Part shown: one piece after another, positions 19,200 through 53,768 of the stretch | Numbering within the stretch: the stretch's first letter is position 1 | Layout: each line of letters opens with the position of its first letter | From: Antedon mediterranea | Lineage: Eukaryota; Echinodermata; Crinoidea; Comatulida; Antedonidae | Length of the DNA stretch: 64,000 nt | Assembly (NCBI RefSeq): GCF_964355755.1 | Contig: NC_092680.1 | Coordinates: 17,771,001 to 17,835,000, forward strand | Direction of reading: 5' to 3' | Made by a program: the position numbers and the translations under genes | Notes under the pieces: generated by a model | The model's database searches: none | What the model was told of the DNA's origin: nothing | Seen by the model: the letters and a program-made list of their open reading frames with translations, nothing else

Positions 19200-21209
19200 T
19201 CATTTTCTATTTAATTTTGCATGAATGAAATATAGTTCATTTGCAAAATACATTAAGCCCTCCTTGTTTACAGGCATTTCCCGCTTACACCACTGGACAG
19301 CGTCTTGGAGAAACTCGTCGTGGTGTTTTAGAGGCAGGTAGTTGAAATGCCCCAGTAGTGTACGAAGATGCCCTGTGAAAGAAGAAAGAAATGGATAAAA
19401 CAATAAGCAAAATTGTTTTGGTCCAATTATCCAAATTACTATAGCTTTTTGTAGATAAGCCTTTTCTCAAAGTAGGGCAGAACGGTAATGATACCGGAGT
19501 GAAAATAGCAATAAAGAATTCTCTACGCCCTATGCCTATTTGTATACCGTACCTTTTAAACGATTCTCGTCGGGAATAATTAATTCTTCACATGGATTTT
19601 TCTCCTCACCGTGAATAACTTCAAATCCTTCTGACTCTAAAAGTGTTGTCCAATCAGCATACGTAAAATCATTATACAACTTGTGTTCATAGTTCTGTTG
19701 AGAATACAGTAGCCTACTTAACTTAACATAACATTGGTAAAATTGTATCCAGTGTACAATAGTTAACATAAAATCAAATATTTAGCGAAATACTTGGAAA
19801 TTACAATAGGCAGTGTCTGCTGGTATATACCTATTTGCAAAAAAAAAAAAAATGATAGCTTGGAAATTGTGGACGCTATTGTGCGAAAAGGTAAACAACA
19901 AAGTGTTATAGGACCACTTATAAATTGTATTTTGCTAAATAATGAATTACCGTAAAAAGTGTTCGTACCTTGAGAATATCTTTCCATTTGGTGTTATTTT
20001 TCAGATAGAAGCCCAGTTCACCTGGTCGAACCCCTAGCATCTTCAGCATTGGTCCAGTAACAATAATAAATAAATCCCCTTGTTGTTTAAGACAATGTTT
20101 TATATTTTGTATAGACTTCTTCTTATCTTTTACCCAATGCATAACGATAAGTGAAAGTGCTTTAGTAAAGTGATTTTGCCATGTTGGAAGATCTTTCTCA
20201 AGCACTTGAACATCTCTGGTTAAATACACAATATTATTGCGATTGTTTTTCTGTTCCGCATAGTCAATCATTTCCTTTGAAATGTCGATGCCTTTAAAGA
20301 AAAAATTATATACATGTGAGTACATTTTTTGTTTACCAGGCAAAATTGCTAAATTATATAGCAGGTAACCTGCTATACTTTATTTGTAATTAGCATTGTT
20401 TACGTAATAGATTAATCCACTGATAACATGTATACTGTACTACAATTTTTTATAGTATATCCCTGACAGTAAAAATTGCAATACTGTATAAAGAAAATGT
20501 AAATGAGATATAAAGATTCGGCAATACCGTACGTAAATTATTAATGCCATACTGTATAAAGTTTCGATAGTATGTAAATGAGATATAAAGATTCGGCAAT
20601 ATCGTACGTAATTTATTAAAGCAAACTTAATTATTATAGAAATATAAAGATTCGATAGTACATGATTTGGCTTATATTTATTGGTTTGACCATACATCAT
20701 ACAGCTGTAACTCAACTCGCCATAGGCCATGGCGTTGACAACGACAATCAAAGAGTAGGGGTTGGTAGTTGTTTTTTTTTTTTCCTTTATTCTTTTCTGT
20801 ATGTAAAGTAATTGTTATATTTTATATTATTATTATGCACCTGCTAAGTGTGCCACCGATCTAAAGGTATATTTCCCCAAATAAAGTCATTTTTTCTATT
20901 TGTTTGTTATTGCATTCTTATTAATCTCAATGATACTTGCAGTATATTTTATATTTGTCTGTTTTTACCTCTGTATACTTATTTTAGCATTCGAAAAAAG
21001 AATAAACAGCAGAAGACAATTTATTGTAAAAACTTACCAACCACTGACGTCACCGTATCCGCAATTCGGGCGGTAAAATCACCAGAACCACAGCCTATGT
21101 CGAAAACTACATCCTCTTTTGATAAGTTGAATTTGTCATGAAACAAATCAATTGTAATTTCTTGAATGTTACGAGATTTAGAATACAATTCTGATTGTTG
21201 TGAGTTCAT
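19200..21209 (-). CDS. class I SAM-dependent methyltransferase, JHAMT-like, 269 aa
   Basis: Four exons join exactly: 21209-21038, 20291-19969, 19694-19553 and 19372-19200 (172, 323, 142 and 173 nt; 810 in total), all GT..AG with matching phases. The open frame extends upstream to a TTG, but the ATG at 21209 (MNSQQSELYSKS) is the natural start. Residues 34-45 carry SAM motif I (VVFDIGCGSGDF). Exon 2 begins GIDISKEMIDYA (motif II, the acidic Asp that binds the SAM ribose) and contains the SLIVMHWVKDK segment typical of this group. Length and order match juvenile hormone acid O-methyltransferase-like proteins, which methylate carboxyl groups of small lipophilic acids in insects. Substrates of non-arthropod members are not known, so only the fold and cofactor are secure. 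It is presumably cytosolic; no signal peptide or membrane helix was seen. Confidence 0.88.
20473..20640. repeat. ~83-bp direct duplication
   Basis: 'tgtaaatgagatataaagat' followed by 'tcggcaata' and 'cgtacgtaa' occurs twice, starting near 20498 and 20573, with 'atactgtataaag' before each. It lies in intron 1 of the methyltransferase gene. Confidence 0.7.
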
Positions 21210-21749
21210 ATTGGTTGTGTTAATACCAATCCACAAATGTAAATGTATTGCACCAGGGAAGAGTTAAATTAAATTAATTCTTTGCTGATTATACGCAGCA
21301 TATCAGTAAAAGTGGACCTAAGAAACAATACCTCTATTATTTAATAGTCATTGTCCGTAACAATACGTGAGCGTTATTGCAGGTAGGCCTCAACAATACT
21401 TGTTGCAATTTTGTTACTGGTAGAAGTCAACGAGTTAAGGTCAAATTTGCTCGTAATGTGTTAAAGATGCATAAATATAAAGAACATCTAAACACACTAG
21501 CTAGCCAGATTGGCTTCATCAAAAAAATTGTTCTGGAGTTGGATAAAGAACAAACAAAAATCAAGTAATTATCCGTCGATTATGTCCCACAACGGTGTTT
21601 TTCTAATTACGAAAAAGTTGCTTTATTCAACTCATATTCAACTTTTTTTTCCATTTTTCCTTAGAGGTCTTCATTGAATGGTCGTTAAGAGGGGCGGTCG
21701 CTTACGAGAGGTGGTCAATTATAACAAGCGGTCCCTTAAAAGAGGCGGT
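21210..21749. other. no gene seen; upstream of the methyltransferase gene
   Basis: Presumed promoter side of the minus-strand methyltransferase gene. The plus-strand open frame 21377-21568 (63 codons) has no recognisable motif. Confidence 0.4.
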
Positions 21750-21796
21750 GGTCGTTGCTGGCGATAGTAACTAAATAAGCTGGGAGGCAATTTTCG
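21750..21796 (-). repeat. right arm of the inverted repeat pair with 18507
   Basis: 'cgttgctggcgatagtaact' to 'gggaggcaattttcgtta' is the inverse of the 18507 arm, with one mismatch by eye. The surrounding 21660-21900 has further short repeats: 'ggcggtcgct', 'ggtggtcaatt', 'gaggcggtggtcg', and 'acataagctgttg' twice. Confidence 0.8.
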
Positions 21797-22810
21797 TTAC
21801 TACATAAGCTGTTGACCGTTTCTACCTTAGCTGGTGTTGATTTTTATTTACTACCGTACATAAGCTGTTGGTGTTTCTACATTAGCTGGAGGTTTTAATA
21901 CATTTGGCGGACGATCGCAGACACGGACGGTTAGGTGAAATACTTTACTCGGTAACATTTAGAATAGTAACATAATTTACCGTATTTTCTTAATGCTTAA
22001 ACTTTGTTAATCAACTTTTTTTTAAGTCATTCATTAAAACAAAAGGAGCATGAACATTTATGTAAAATAAATAATTCTGTTCCGCCTGTATTGTTGAAAA
22101 CGGAACATTATGATTCGCGGACGAGGACGACGTCCAAACATTCTTCTCCCGAGTTTTAGAGTTGTGACGTACGTATGACGAGAGATTCATCAGAGATCTC
22201 TCACCACCACTCTACAATCATGAATCTGTTTCATGTTCTGTGACTTTGCAATTCAGACAAGGGTCAATAGTACGCACACATATCTAATTATATTAACTTA
22301 ATAACAAAATCACATTACACAATTTCAACATTTCTTTGAAATAATTCCGACATATAAATCACGATTATGCTTTATGCTTTAACCAACTGTTATCTCATTC
22401 GGCCGTTGTTCGACAATAACGATTTATCTGAACATTTCGTCTGCATTCTTGTCGGATATTCCAAGACTTACTTCGTGTTTAGTCTATTACCGTTTGACTC
22501 GTTACTTTGAATTCATTGATAAATGAAAAATACATGACAACTAACTACATTGATTTACATGATGTAAGTCTAGCCACGATCTAGATGCATTTCGTCCAAT
22601 TTCCGTTTATTTAATCAATTGTTTCCATTTTGTTCGGTTCTATTTGGTTACCATCAGCTGGTCAAATTCCTCATGATCGAATCCCGTACGGCCGAATCAT
22701 TCCTCATCGGTGCATCTTTTATTTTAAGAATACTGGATGCCCTACATTTTCATATGGGACTTTTTATTCAACTATTTTATCCGACACCGTTATTTTTATA
22801 CGTATATGGT
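21797..22810. other. no gene seen
   Basis: AT-rich intergenic sequence. Overlapping open frames near 22619-22867 run into the terminal sequence of the hAT-like MITE and are not considered genes. Confidence 0.4.
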
Positions 22811-22988
22811 CAGTGGCGTAACGGCTATGAGCGCTCACTGGCTAAACCCAGGGGCCCTGGAACTTAAGAAGGCCCCTGAGCAGTGCCAAGGGGAAAACAG
22901 TCATTAAAATATGTCGAAAAGCTGAAAACGCCCGAGGCCTCCAGCGTTGGAGCAACTTTGGGCCTCTGGCATCTGCGTTACGCCACTG
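22811..22988. repeat. hAT-like MITE copy 1 ('cagtggcgtaac' termini)
   Basis: Inverted termini are 'cagtggcgtaacggc' and 'ctgcgttacgccactg'. Next to the left end is the family word 'tatgagcgctcactggctaa'. It is non-coding. Flanking octamers are only weakly alike, so the target duplication has decayed or the copy was rearranged. Confidence 0.8.
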
Positions 22989-24252
22989 TAGAGACTAGAG
23001 TAGTACTGTATAGCCTAAAGATGAGGTGAAGGTAAGGATGGGGGCCATTCGAAAGGATGTGGGGTGGATCTCAATGAAGAACCTTACGTCACACAACATG
23101 ATGCACGTCTTTATGTCTTTCCTCAGACACAGGTTGACGCGTCGAGTGGCGGTTGACGCATTCCTCACCGTTATTAGATCTAACGCGTTATTTTGAGTGT
23201 CTTTGCGATAAAGAAATATACGAACATTTTTCTTAATCAGTATAGTTCAAAAATACATCTCCATAAAATAAATTACATTACACGACTTCTTTTATCTGTT
23301 AAAGGAAAATTCCCTTTTGTAGAATACCAACCATTATAACATTAATGTTATTAACTTTACTCAAAACAATAACAAACTGATAAAGCAATGACGTTCAAAC
23401 TTTCGTATTTGCAAATAGACTATATCCTCTGAGACATCTTAGGCAGACTAAAAGACAACTATAAATCATCATTAGATAGATTTGCGAATTGTTATGATAT
23501 AGAGAAATTGTAAAATACATATATAAACACTATAAAATCCAACATGTTTGCAATATTCAATTAACTATTATACTATAAAGGTCACCTCGTTTTATTTTCG
23601 CTAAAAAATGCATGCGAAAAATAATAATACTATCGTGTTTCCTTATGGGGTTTCTTTCTTAAAAATGGATTCTTGAATCAATTCACTAGGCCTAGTAGAT
23701 TGTTAATTATTGTGGCCACGAGAAAGAACATTTTGAGGCTGAAAAAGATACTTATTTATAATGATACCGGTTAATAAGAAGTTGATTAAACCAAGATACT
23801 CCCAAAACGATATTGCTTGTTTTTTTTTGTATCTAACAACAAAACAATAATGATTTTTTTTAAAGTTGCCATGGTATTTATTGAGTGTTTATAATGATGA
23901 GTGCATAATAAAAGAAGTGAAAGACATAAAGTAGGCCTATGCTAGATAATGAAGAAATAAGTACACCATAATCAGATAGTCATCTTAAGTGCCAATACTA
24001 ACCCCAAGATAACTATAGCGACAATAGTACTTTTATTAATGCACAAACGTTGGTTTCATGTACTGTATGTAACATAACGAATGGAAGGTTAAATGCACTT
24101 TTTAAAAAATCAATCACACACAATATTGAGGCTGAAATAAAGTAAACGTTTTCTCTAAAGAATAAAACAAATTGAAAAAAAAAACAACAACTCAGTAGTC
24201 CTCTCCTTCGGGATATTTCTTTGTTGAATTACCAAAAATACAAAATAAACCC
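22989..24252. other. no gene seen
   Basis: Intergenic, AT-rich, no exon-like sequence recognised. Confidence 0.4.
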
Positions 24253-24433
24253 TAAAGCTATGTCTACACTATCAAACTAGTTTGACAAAAAAAGGATGAT
24301 GTGCCCAAATAATGATACGTGATATGCCCAAACATGGTACTGATTATATACGAAATCATCATGTCAATATATGGGCACTACCTCGCATGTTTTTTTTTGT
24401 CACATAAAGTTTGATAGTGTAGATAGAGCTTTA
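24253..24433. repeat. MITE family B copy 2
   Basis: 'taaagctatgtctacactat' at the left and 'agtgtagatagagcttta' at the right, TA at both ends, with the interior signature 'gtgcccaaataatgatacg'. It is non-coding. Confidence 0.85.
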
Positions 24434-24479
24434 AGAAATCCACACTCCCATTCCTGATTAACAATGACCTATTATAGTG

Positions 24480-24861
24480 CAATAATATATATATATGAAA
24501 TTCTTAATTTTGATAGGCCTACGGTTAATTAATAATTTTACTCGCAGTTTTAAAATTTGTAATTGTATATTCTTTATTTTTTTTTTTTATGAATTTATAT
24601 GTATTATATATAATTTTATATTAGATGGTTGTGTAATTTTGCTCGTTTTTGATATATATCTTTGTAAATTTGTAATTGTATATTCTTTATTTTTTTTAAT
24701 GCATTTTGTATATATATATATATATATTTTTATATTGGATGTTTGTGTAAATCTTGCTCGTTTTTGATATATTTTTTATGTTTATGTTACTGGACGCAAT
24801 TCAGTTTTGTACTGCCATGTCTTTGTTTTTAATAAACCAGAATAAATAAAAAAAAAAAAAA
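24480..24861 (+). repeat. probable retroposon 3' end with polyA tail
   Basis: T-rich sequence with an internal duplication ('tttgtaattgtatattcttt' near 24556 and 24669) ends in 'aataaaccagaataaataaa' followed by about 14 further A. A polyA signal followed at once by a genomic A-run suggests a LINE or processed transcript 3' end. No reverse transcriptase sequence remains here. Confidence 0.45.
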
Positions 24862-26753
24862 AGCATCAACCTAGTTAATCACACCTTTTTTCAAATTATC
24901 CAGTAGTATCTCACTAGAGCAGCACCGACAGACAAGCTTTTGCCGCATTAACAAAATGCATAAAACACCTACACTCTGGATTAAGAATACTATGGACATT
25001 TATTTTAAAAACAGTTCAGTATAAAATAAATTACCAATACTTTAATTCAGTTAACGGAACGGAATGTGAATTGTTATTCTGGTGTTGTTTTTCATCAACG
25101 GATTACAAAACAAAGATTCTGTCTATTGGAAAGCCTAGATTGAAATATCTGCTGCATCCATTGACCATGGCTTTTATCCATGAGATGACCCGACGCTAAT
25201 ATGCGTGACCATTCAGTTAATCTCTAACAATGTGTACAGGTCATAGAAAAAAATGAGTATTAAAAGTTGACGCGTTCAAACGGTAATTGTACGTAAATGT
25301 AAATAATGTATCTCCAGAAATGTACCTCCTTTGAGAGAATAACATTCAAATCGCCGCGAAAGTACAAAATTGGTGGCGTTGTTGTATTTCAAAAGCAATA
25401 GTATAAAACCAAAAATATTTTCAAAACGCGAAAAGATTTTTTGTCGTACACGAAAAAAAGTAATATTAAACGATCGTTTAATAGTGCGTACTATTGCACG
25501 CCATGTGACCCAAATTCGTCCAATCAAATGACAGGAATTTATTTGGGTGTTATATAAACACGTAATAGTTACTGTATTCTCAATTATCCTAATACAATAA
25601 CACAACATACTATGTTATCAAGCTTTCATTATCTGTTTGTCCATATACATCGCACGGCTGAAACAAAGGGAAAATAGATTGTCCAATCAGATTCCTAGTT
25701 ATTTCTGGTTAATAGTTACGATAATTTGAGCCTAGTTACGATAATTTGAGCCATTGTTAATAAACTTAAACATATTCATAAAAGTTATTGAATTTGGAAA
25801 AACAAATTGTCAAATGACAGAACATATTATAACCGTTAGGACATATATGTCTTACAGAGATACTATTTGTATTTTCCATGTGTGCATTCAATTTAAAATA
25901 CACTTCAAATTAGTTCGCAGTCATTAAATCGATCTTTTATGCAGTTGCGTCAGCCGAATATTAATATTTACCGACTGTTCATTATCAGTGTGATTTGAAA
26001 GGTATCTTAAAGACGTTCTATCACGTACTGAAAATTTTAAGATTATGAATTTTATAATAATAAGATCGATCGAAAAGAAATATTTTTTTCAATTGGCCGT
26101 CAGGGATGTTAAGAATATACCGTACACACACTTATTGACAGTATAGTTTCTAAAACAATTCGATTTTGCGCGATACCCTTGTAGAGAGACATACAGTACA
26201 CAGAAGGTAGGTATAGATTATCTATAGTATTGACATGATGACCCGGCCTAGTTGTATAATGCACAATGTGTTTGAGGTATGTTATATTACATCACAGGGC
26301 AGATTATATATACACTATTGATCGGGGAGTCAATTATGTAAGCCTAACATAATTAGATATCCTGCTATTTGGTAATATGATAATTTGTACGTATGCTATA
26401 TTAACACTACGTATTATTGGTTCACCCGACTATCTGTAATGTATCTTCCCATATGACAACAGTCAACATTCTGAAATAGTGTAACATGTAGGCCCATCAT
26501 AATTATTTGTTAGGCCCACCTGCATTAAAGTATTATGATGCGTCACATTTGCTTAATTAGCTTCCTATACTAGGCCTATGAAATGGTCAAGAATAATAAT
26601 GTTTCCCTTTAAAATCCCCTAATTATTTCAGACAAGTGTCCATATGGTATAATACATTACAAAAAAAAAGAAAAGCTGAAGGAGAGAGGACCAATACTTT
26701 TATCTAACGATTGACATATCACAGTTTAGCAAACTGCTCCCACTCGACCCTGA
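24862..26753. other. no gene seen
   Basis: No exon-like sequence recognised. There is a short direct duplication at about 25715-25750 ('gttacgataatttgagcc' twice). The minus-strand open frame 25276-25608 shows no family features. Confidence 0.4.
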
Positions 26754-27041
26754 ATACAGTAGAACCTTTCCGTTTTTTATATTAATTAAAACAAAAATTT
26801 AAAAAAACCTCCACTGGGACACCCCTATTCAGGTAACACCCCTATTCAGGTAACACCCCTATTCAGGTAACACCCCTATTCAGGTAACACCCCTATTCAG
26901 GTAACACCCCTATTCAGGTAACACCCCTATTCAGGTAACACCCCTATTCAGGTAACACCCCTATTCAGGTAACACCCCTATTCAGGTAACACCCCTATTC
27001 AGGTAACACCTGTTAAGGGGACATTTTTGGGACTACTGTGT
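26754..27041. repeat. MITE-like element enclosing an 11-copy 17-bp minisatellite
   Basis: The left end 'tacagtagaacctttcc' and right end 'gggactactgtgta' are imperfect inverted copies, as in Tc1/mariner-like MITEs. Inside, 26821-27007 is 'acccctattcaggtaac' repeated 11 times in register with no mismatch by eye, followed by 'acctgttaaggggac', the inverse of the left interior style. It has no spacers, so it is not a CRISPR array. Confidence 0.75.
26821..27007. repeat. 17-bp x 11 perfect tandem repeat
   Basis: Unit starts fall every 17 bp from 26821 to 26991, and 187 bp are covered exactly. The lack of divergence between units implies recent expansion or ongoing homogenisation. Confidence 0.95.
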
Positions 27042-27433
27042 ATTATTATTAATTACGAACTAAACATCATGTTCAAGTTGTTTGGTACGGTACGCCAACA
27101 TGATAAAACAGTGAACAAAAATAAACTAAATATCTGAAAATGTTTTACTGTCTGAAATGACCATGAATAAATAAAATAAAGACATGTTTATTTATCAATT
27201 ATAAATACGATGCGTTTAAAACCACTTAAATGTCGAAACTTTACAGCGTAACATCAAGGCCAACACTTAATACAATATTTCGCACATAGTTCTATTATAA
27301 ATTTGCATTAATAAACATGACAAAATATGAATACATTGACGCTGGAACTCATATAATGATATGAGACCTATTATGACGTGTTGTATATTATACTGTGCAT
27401 AAATTATTATACTTGTATATTATTTTAAACACG

Positions 27434-27484
27434 GTAATCTCTTCTTCCTCGGTCACATTTGCCTAGACAGAAGAAGAGATTACC
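27434..27484. repeat. short hairpin inverted repeat
   Basis: 'ggtaatctcttctt' is matched by 'aagaagagattacc' after a loop of about 23 nt, a 14-bp perfect stem. No function is apparent. Confidence 0.65.
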
Positions 27485-27532
27485 TTCCAAAATGTACTTA
27501 ACCTTACCCTCTAAATAATCTCTCTCAACTAT

Positions 27533-27620
27533 AAAAAAAAAAAAAAAAACACGCTATTGATAGACCTCGAAACCAGGGTTCCAGTGTAAACCCTTTACCA
27601 CTCGACCAAACATTTTGGTT
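27533..27620 (-). repeat. tRNA-like remnant (probable SINE head) with T-run
   Basis: On the minus strand 'tggtcgagtggtaaagg' resembles a Pol III box A and 'ggtttcgaggtc' a box B, followed by 'aatagcgtg' and about 18 T, a Pol III terminator-like run. The T-arm does not pair properly, so it is not a functional tRNA; a tRNA-derived SINE relic fits better. Confidence 0.45.
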
Positions 27621-28703
27621 GAGATAGTCACGTCAATTGACTATGATGGCATGGTTGTGACCGAGGAGGAATAACTTACTTATACCTTTTAAACACGAAT
27701 ACTGTATAAATAGATCATGGTATGTATTAAATCTTGCATATAAAAAGCCGACAGAATGATCTGCACAATTGCAGTCGATAAGATTAACGAATTATTTGAA
27801 TTACAAGTAAATTTGAAAATAATGAATATGAGACGCCATTTGCTAAGTGTGATAAATTGCATTAAAGGGAATCAATTTATTATTCATCCCATTTCCATAA
27901 CTTTTTTTGTTTTGAAAATGAGTATATTTATTTTTACTATTTTAACAGTCCTCCCCACCACTCAACCTCCATTTTCTTGAGGAAGCTTCCCCTTCCATCG
28001 TTGTTCGGGGTGATCTCGTTGGGTAAAATTAAAATAATCAATAACATACTGTTTGAGTCAGCCTTATATCGCCCACAACACATTTATAGTGTACTGACTT
28101 GTGTAACTGTTAGTATATTAAGCTATATTACAGTAGCATTGGGGGAGCCACCAACAATCATAGACATCCGGGAAGCGCAGATGGGGATAGGATGTTGCTG
28201 GGTACGGTATGCTGGGATGGCTTTTATTGGAATGGAATGAAAGTAAATTCCTGGACACTACAACGTATTTTCCATTGAAAAAATAGTATTACTGTACATA
28301 AAGACAGATATGTCTGGAAATGTACCGCCAATGGCCGACGGCAGTTGACAGATCGATGGATAGGCTTTCACATCTATTTCCAGACATTTCATTTTAATGC
28401 TCTTTAATTACTAATAGTAGTTTTCTCACCTTATTTATGTTACTCGTTTCGTCTGTAATTTAATGCAATTTGCATTGTGTAGTTCACATTGATATTAATG
28501 TAGTGGACATTACAGTACTATAGCCGGATGAATTTAACAAGTTATGCTATAAATATTGTACGACGTTACGCGTCCATTTTGATTTATGGATGTTTTTTTT
28601 TTATAGTTTTATTGTTAACTTTGTCAACAAACTATACAGCTCTATTCTTGTTTTCGTTCGGCACCTATACGTAAGCTTGTCTCCCACTTCGACGCAACCG
28701 AAG

Positions 28704-28862
28704 CAGTGGCGTAGCGGCTATGAGCGCTCACTGGCTAAACTCAGGGGCGCCGGAGCAGTGCACCACGAGGAAAAATCAGGCATTCAAATACGTCGAAAAA
28801 GCTAAAAACGCCCGAGGCCTCCAGCTCTGGCGGGCCACTCAGGCATCTGCGTTACGCCACTG
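28704..28862. repeat. hAT-like MITE copy 2
   Basis: Termini are 'cagtggcgtagcggctatga' and 'catctgcgttacgccactg'. Flanking octamers aaccgaag and aacccaat agree at 6 of 8 positions, consistent with a decayed hAT 8-bp target duplication. It is non-coding. Confidence 0.8.
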
Positions 28863-30044
28863 AACCCAATGGCGTAAGCGCGCCGCAAAGCATATGACCA
28901 ATCACGAATCCAATATTCAACTCGTTGCCCTCTGTATCTAAGTGGGAACTTTAGAATACAACGTAGGCTATATCAGCGAGATGATTTCTCCTCTTTTCTC
29001 GTATTAGACGACAAACATTAAACAAAACCGAAGCTGACTGAAAATTAGACTGGGTTCCAGACGGAATTTTGACTTAATTTTAGTAAAAAGATAAATATTT
29101 TTGCACATATGGCATTTCATACGTATGCTACTTGAGCTTGTATTTCGAGACAAAAATCGAAACGTCGACTGGTGGACTAACATAAAAAAGACAATACAGA
29201 CTTGGAGCAAGTCTTAACTGAAAATATACACACAGCGTATAGTTGTGAATACAAATGGATTTACATAATGCAATGTGCAAATATTGCCGCTGTACTTACA
29301 AATAATAATAGACTGATTTTTGGATGTTCTTACTTTATCTCTTTAGCCATCGGTGATGAAACTAGTTAATATACCGTATCTATATAATAGCTGTACATTT
29401 GTTCATGACCCCAAGTTCTCGTTAATTCCTGGATTACAGGTTAATATATAAAAACAGTATTGCATTGAAATAGAATTGATTAATCCACGTATGAAATTAC
29501 ATTTGGTGCCGCAATTCCCGTCATAATATAAACACATGTTTAGGGCACATGAAATTGATATTTCATAGATGTATACATGTAAACAGCTTCGTTAAGGTAA
29601 CATGTCTAATTACAATCTTCAAGAGCGAAGTTGTCGAAATGCACTAGAAAATGAAATGCATTTGTACTAATAGGGCCGTTGTACTTCATAGAAGTGCTCG
29701 CGTGTGTTCACAGAACTATATCCAATGCGTATATTACGATATTTACTCAAAATGCACAGTTGGAAACACACAAATCTAATTTAATAAAATGATTATTTAA
29801 AAATAAATTTTCACATTTCATGTCTGTAGAATGAAAATTACAAATGATGTATAAATCTCAAATTAAAATACAGAAGTTAGTTAGTTATTTTGTACACTTT
29901 TACACGCAATTAAAAAAAACACACACAATATATAGTATTTACACTGTACAAACAAATACTCTAGTTTACATAAAAAAATGGTATAAAATGATTTATATAT
30001 CATATAATATAGGAATCTATGTGTATTATTTGGTCAAAAAATCG
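28863..30044. other. no gene seen; 3' flank of BLM
   Basis: No exon recognised. 29924-30044 is also found, diverged, at about 32936-33050 inside a BLM intron. The BLM 3' UTR may reach into this stretch. Confidence 0.4.
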
Positions 30045-30171
30045 TAAGCTCTGTCTGCACTATCAAACTAGTTTGACAAAAAAGCCCAAATATGGTAGTG
30101 ATATGACATCATCATGTCCGTATATGAACACATCTTTTGTCACAAAATTTAATAGTGTAGACAGAGCGTTA
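30045..30171. repeat. MITE family B copy 3
   Basis: Left 'taagctctgtctgcactatc', right 'aatagtgtagacagagcgtta'; a shortened interior retains 'atatggtagtgatatg'. It lies just 3' of the BLM stop codon, so it may be within the BLM 3' UTR. Confidence 0.8.
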
Positions 30172-30226
30172 GCAATAAGCATCTCCTTAAATAATCTAAT
30201 GATAAAAATACTGTAGATGTGAATGA

Positions 30227-53245
<23,019 letters not shown>

Positions 53246-53768
53246 ACAACTTCTCTGCTGCTGCTGATTGAAGCACACTGTCTTGTTTGTTGACAGGCCT
53301 AAGTACACTACATCTACACTACACTATTCCTCGGTTCACCCACCTCTCTCTGCTCTGGCCTATAACACTCGATCACTCGTGTAGCACTAGCAATCTAGTT
53401 TGTACAATTCACACAAATTCCTAAGGAATTGATCAATTAAATACTCATTTAAAAGGTGCTTAAAACTGAGTTCAAATGTGACGTGATATTCATATAAAAA
53501 TTCACAAATATAAATACACTAAAAAACATAATTTACCAGATTAAAAAGCATAAAAATTTGTAATTCGCGGTAGGTTTGTTTTCTAGATCATTGACGATTG
53601 ATCGTGCGCAGAAATCTGACAGTAATTAAGGACACACCCCCTCTATCGCTGTGAGTATTAGCGCCCTCTTTTCTAACAAAGCACACACACCACGTGGTAC
53701 ATACACATGGCTTTGTTACGTTTTTGACGATTAAAGGTCATAGGTAAACTTCGCTTTCCCACAAACCC
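53246..53768. promoter_or_regulatory. shared BLM/RPL36 promoter region
   Basis: The BLM non-coding exon reaches up to or beyond 53245 on the minus strand, and RPL36 starts near 53769 on the plus strand, so the two are head-to-head. A CACGTG E-box lies at 53691-53696 and several GC-rich stretches stand out from the AT-rich background. The exact BLM start site is not visible; part of this interval is BLM 5' UTR. Confidence 0.6.

Larger units (their letters stand above)
27042..28703. other. no gene seen apart from the small repeats listed
   Basis: Open frames at 27756-27980 and 27977-28240 have no signal for a known family and no convincing splice context. Confidence 0.4.

Noticed and set aside
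19285-19987. Extra overlapping minus-strand open frames near the methyltransferase
   Set aside because: They are read-through into introns or other frames; the four-exon model accounts for the whole family-length protein.
26821-27007. Possible CRISPR-like regular array
   Set aside because: The 17-bp units abut directly with no spacers, in a eukaryotic genome; it is a simple minisatellite.
22619-28805. Open frames with the shared peptide QWR(N/S)GYERSLAK
   Set aside because: The peptide is the translated terminal sequence of the hAT-like MITE, not a conserved protein.
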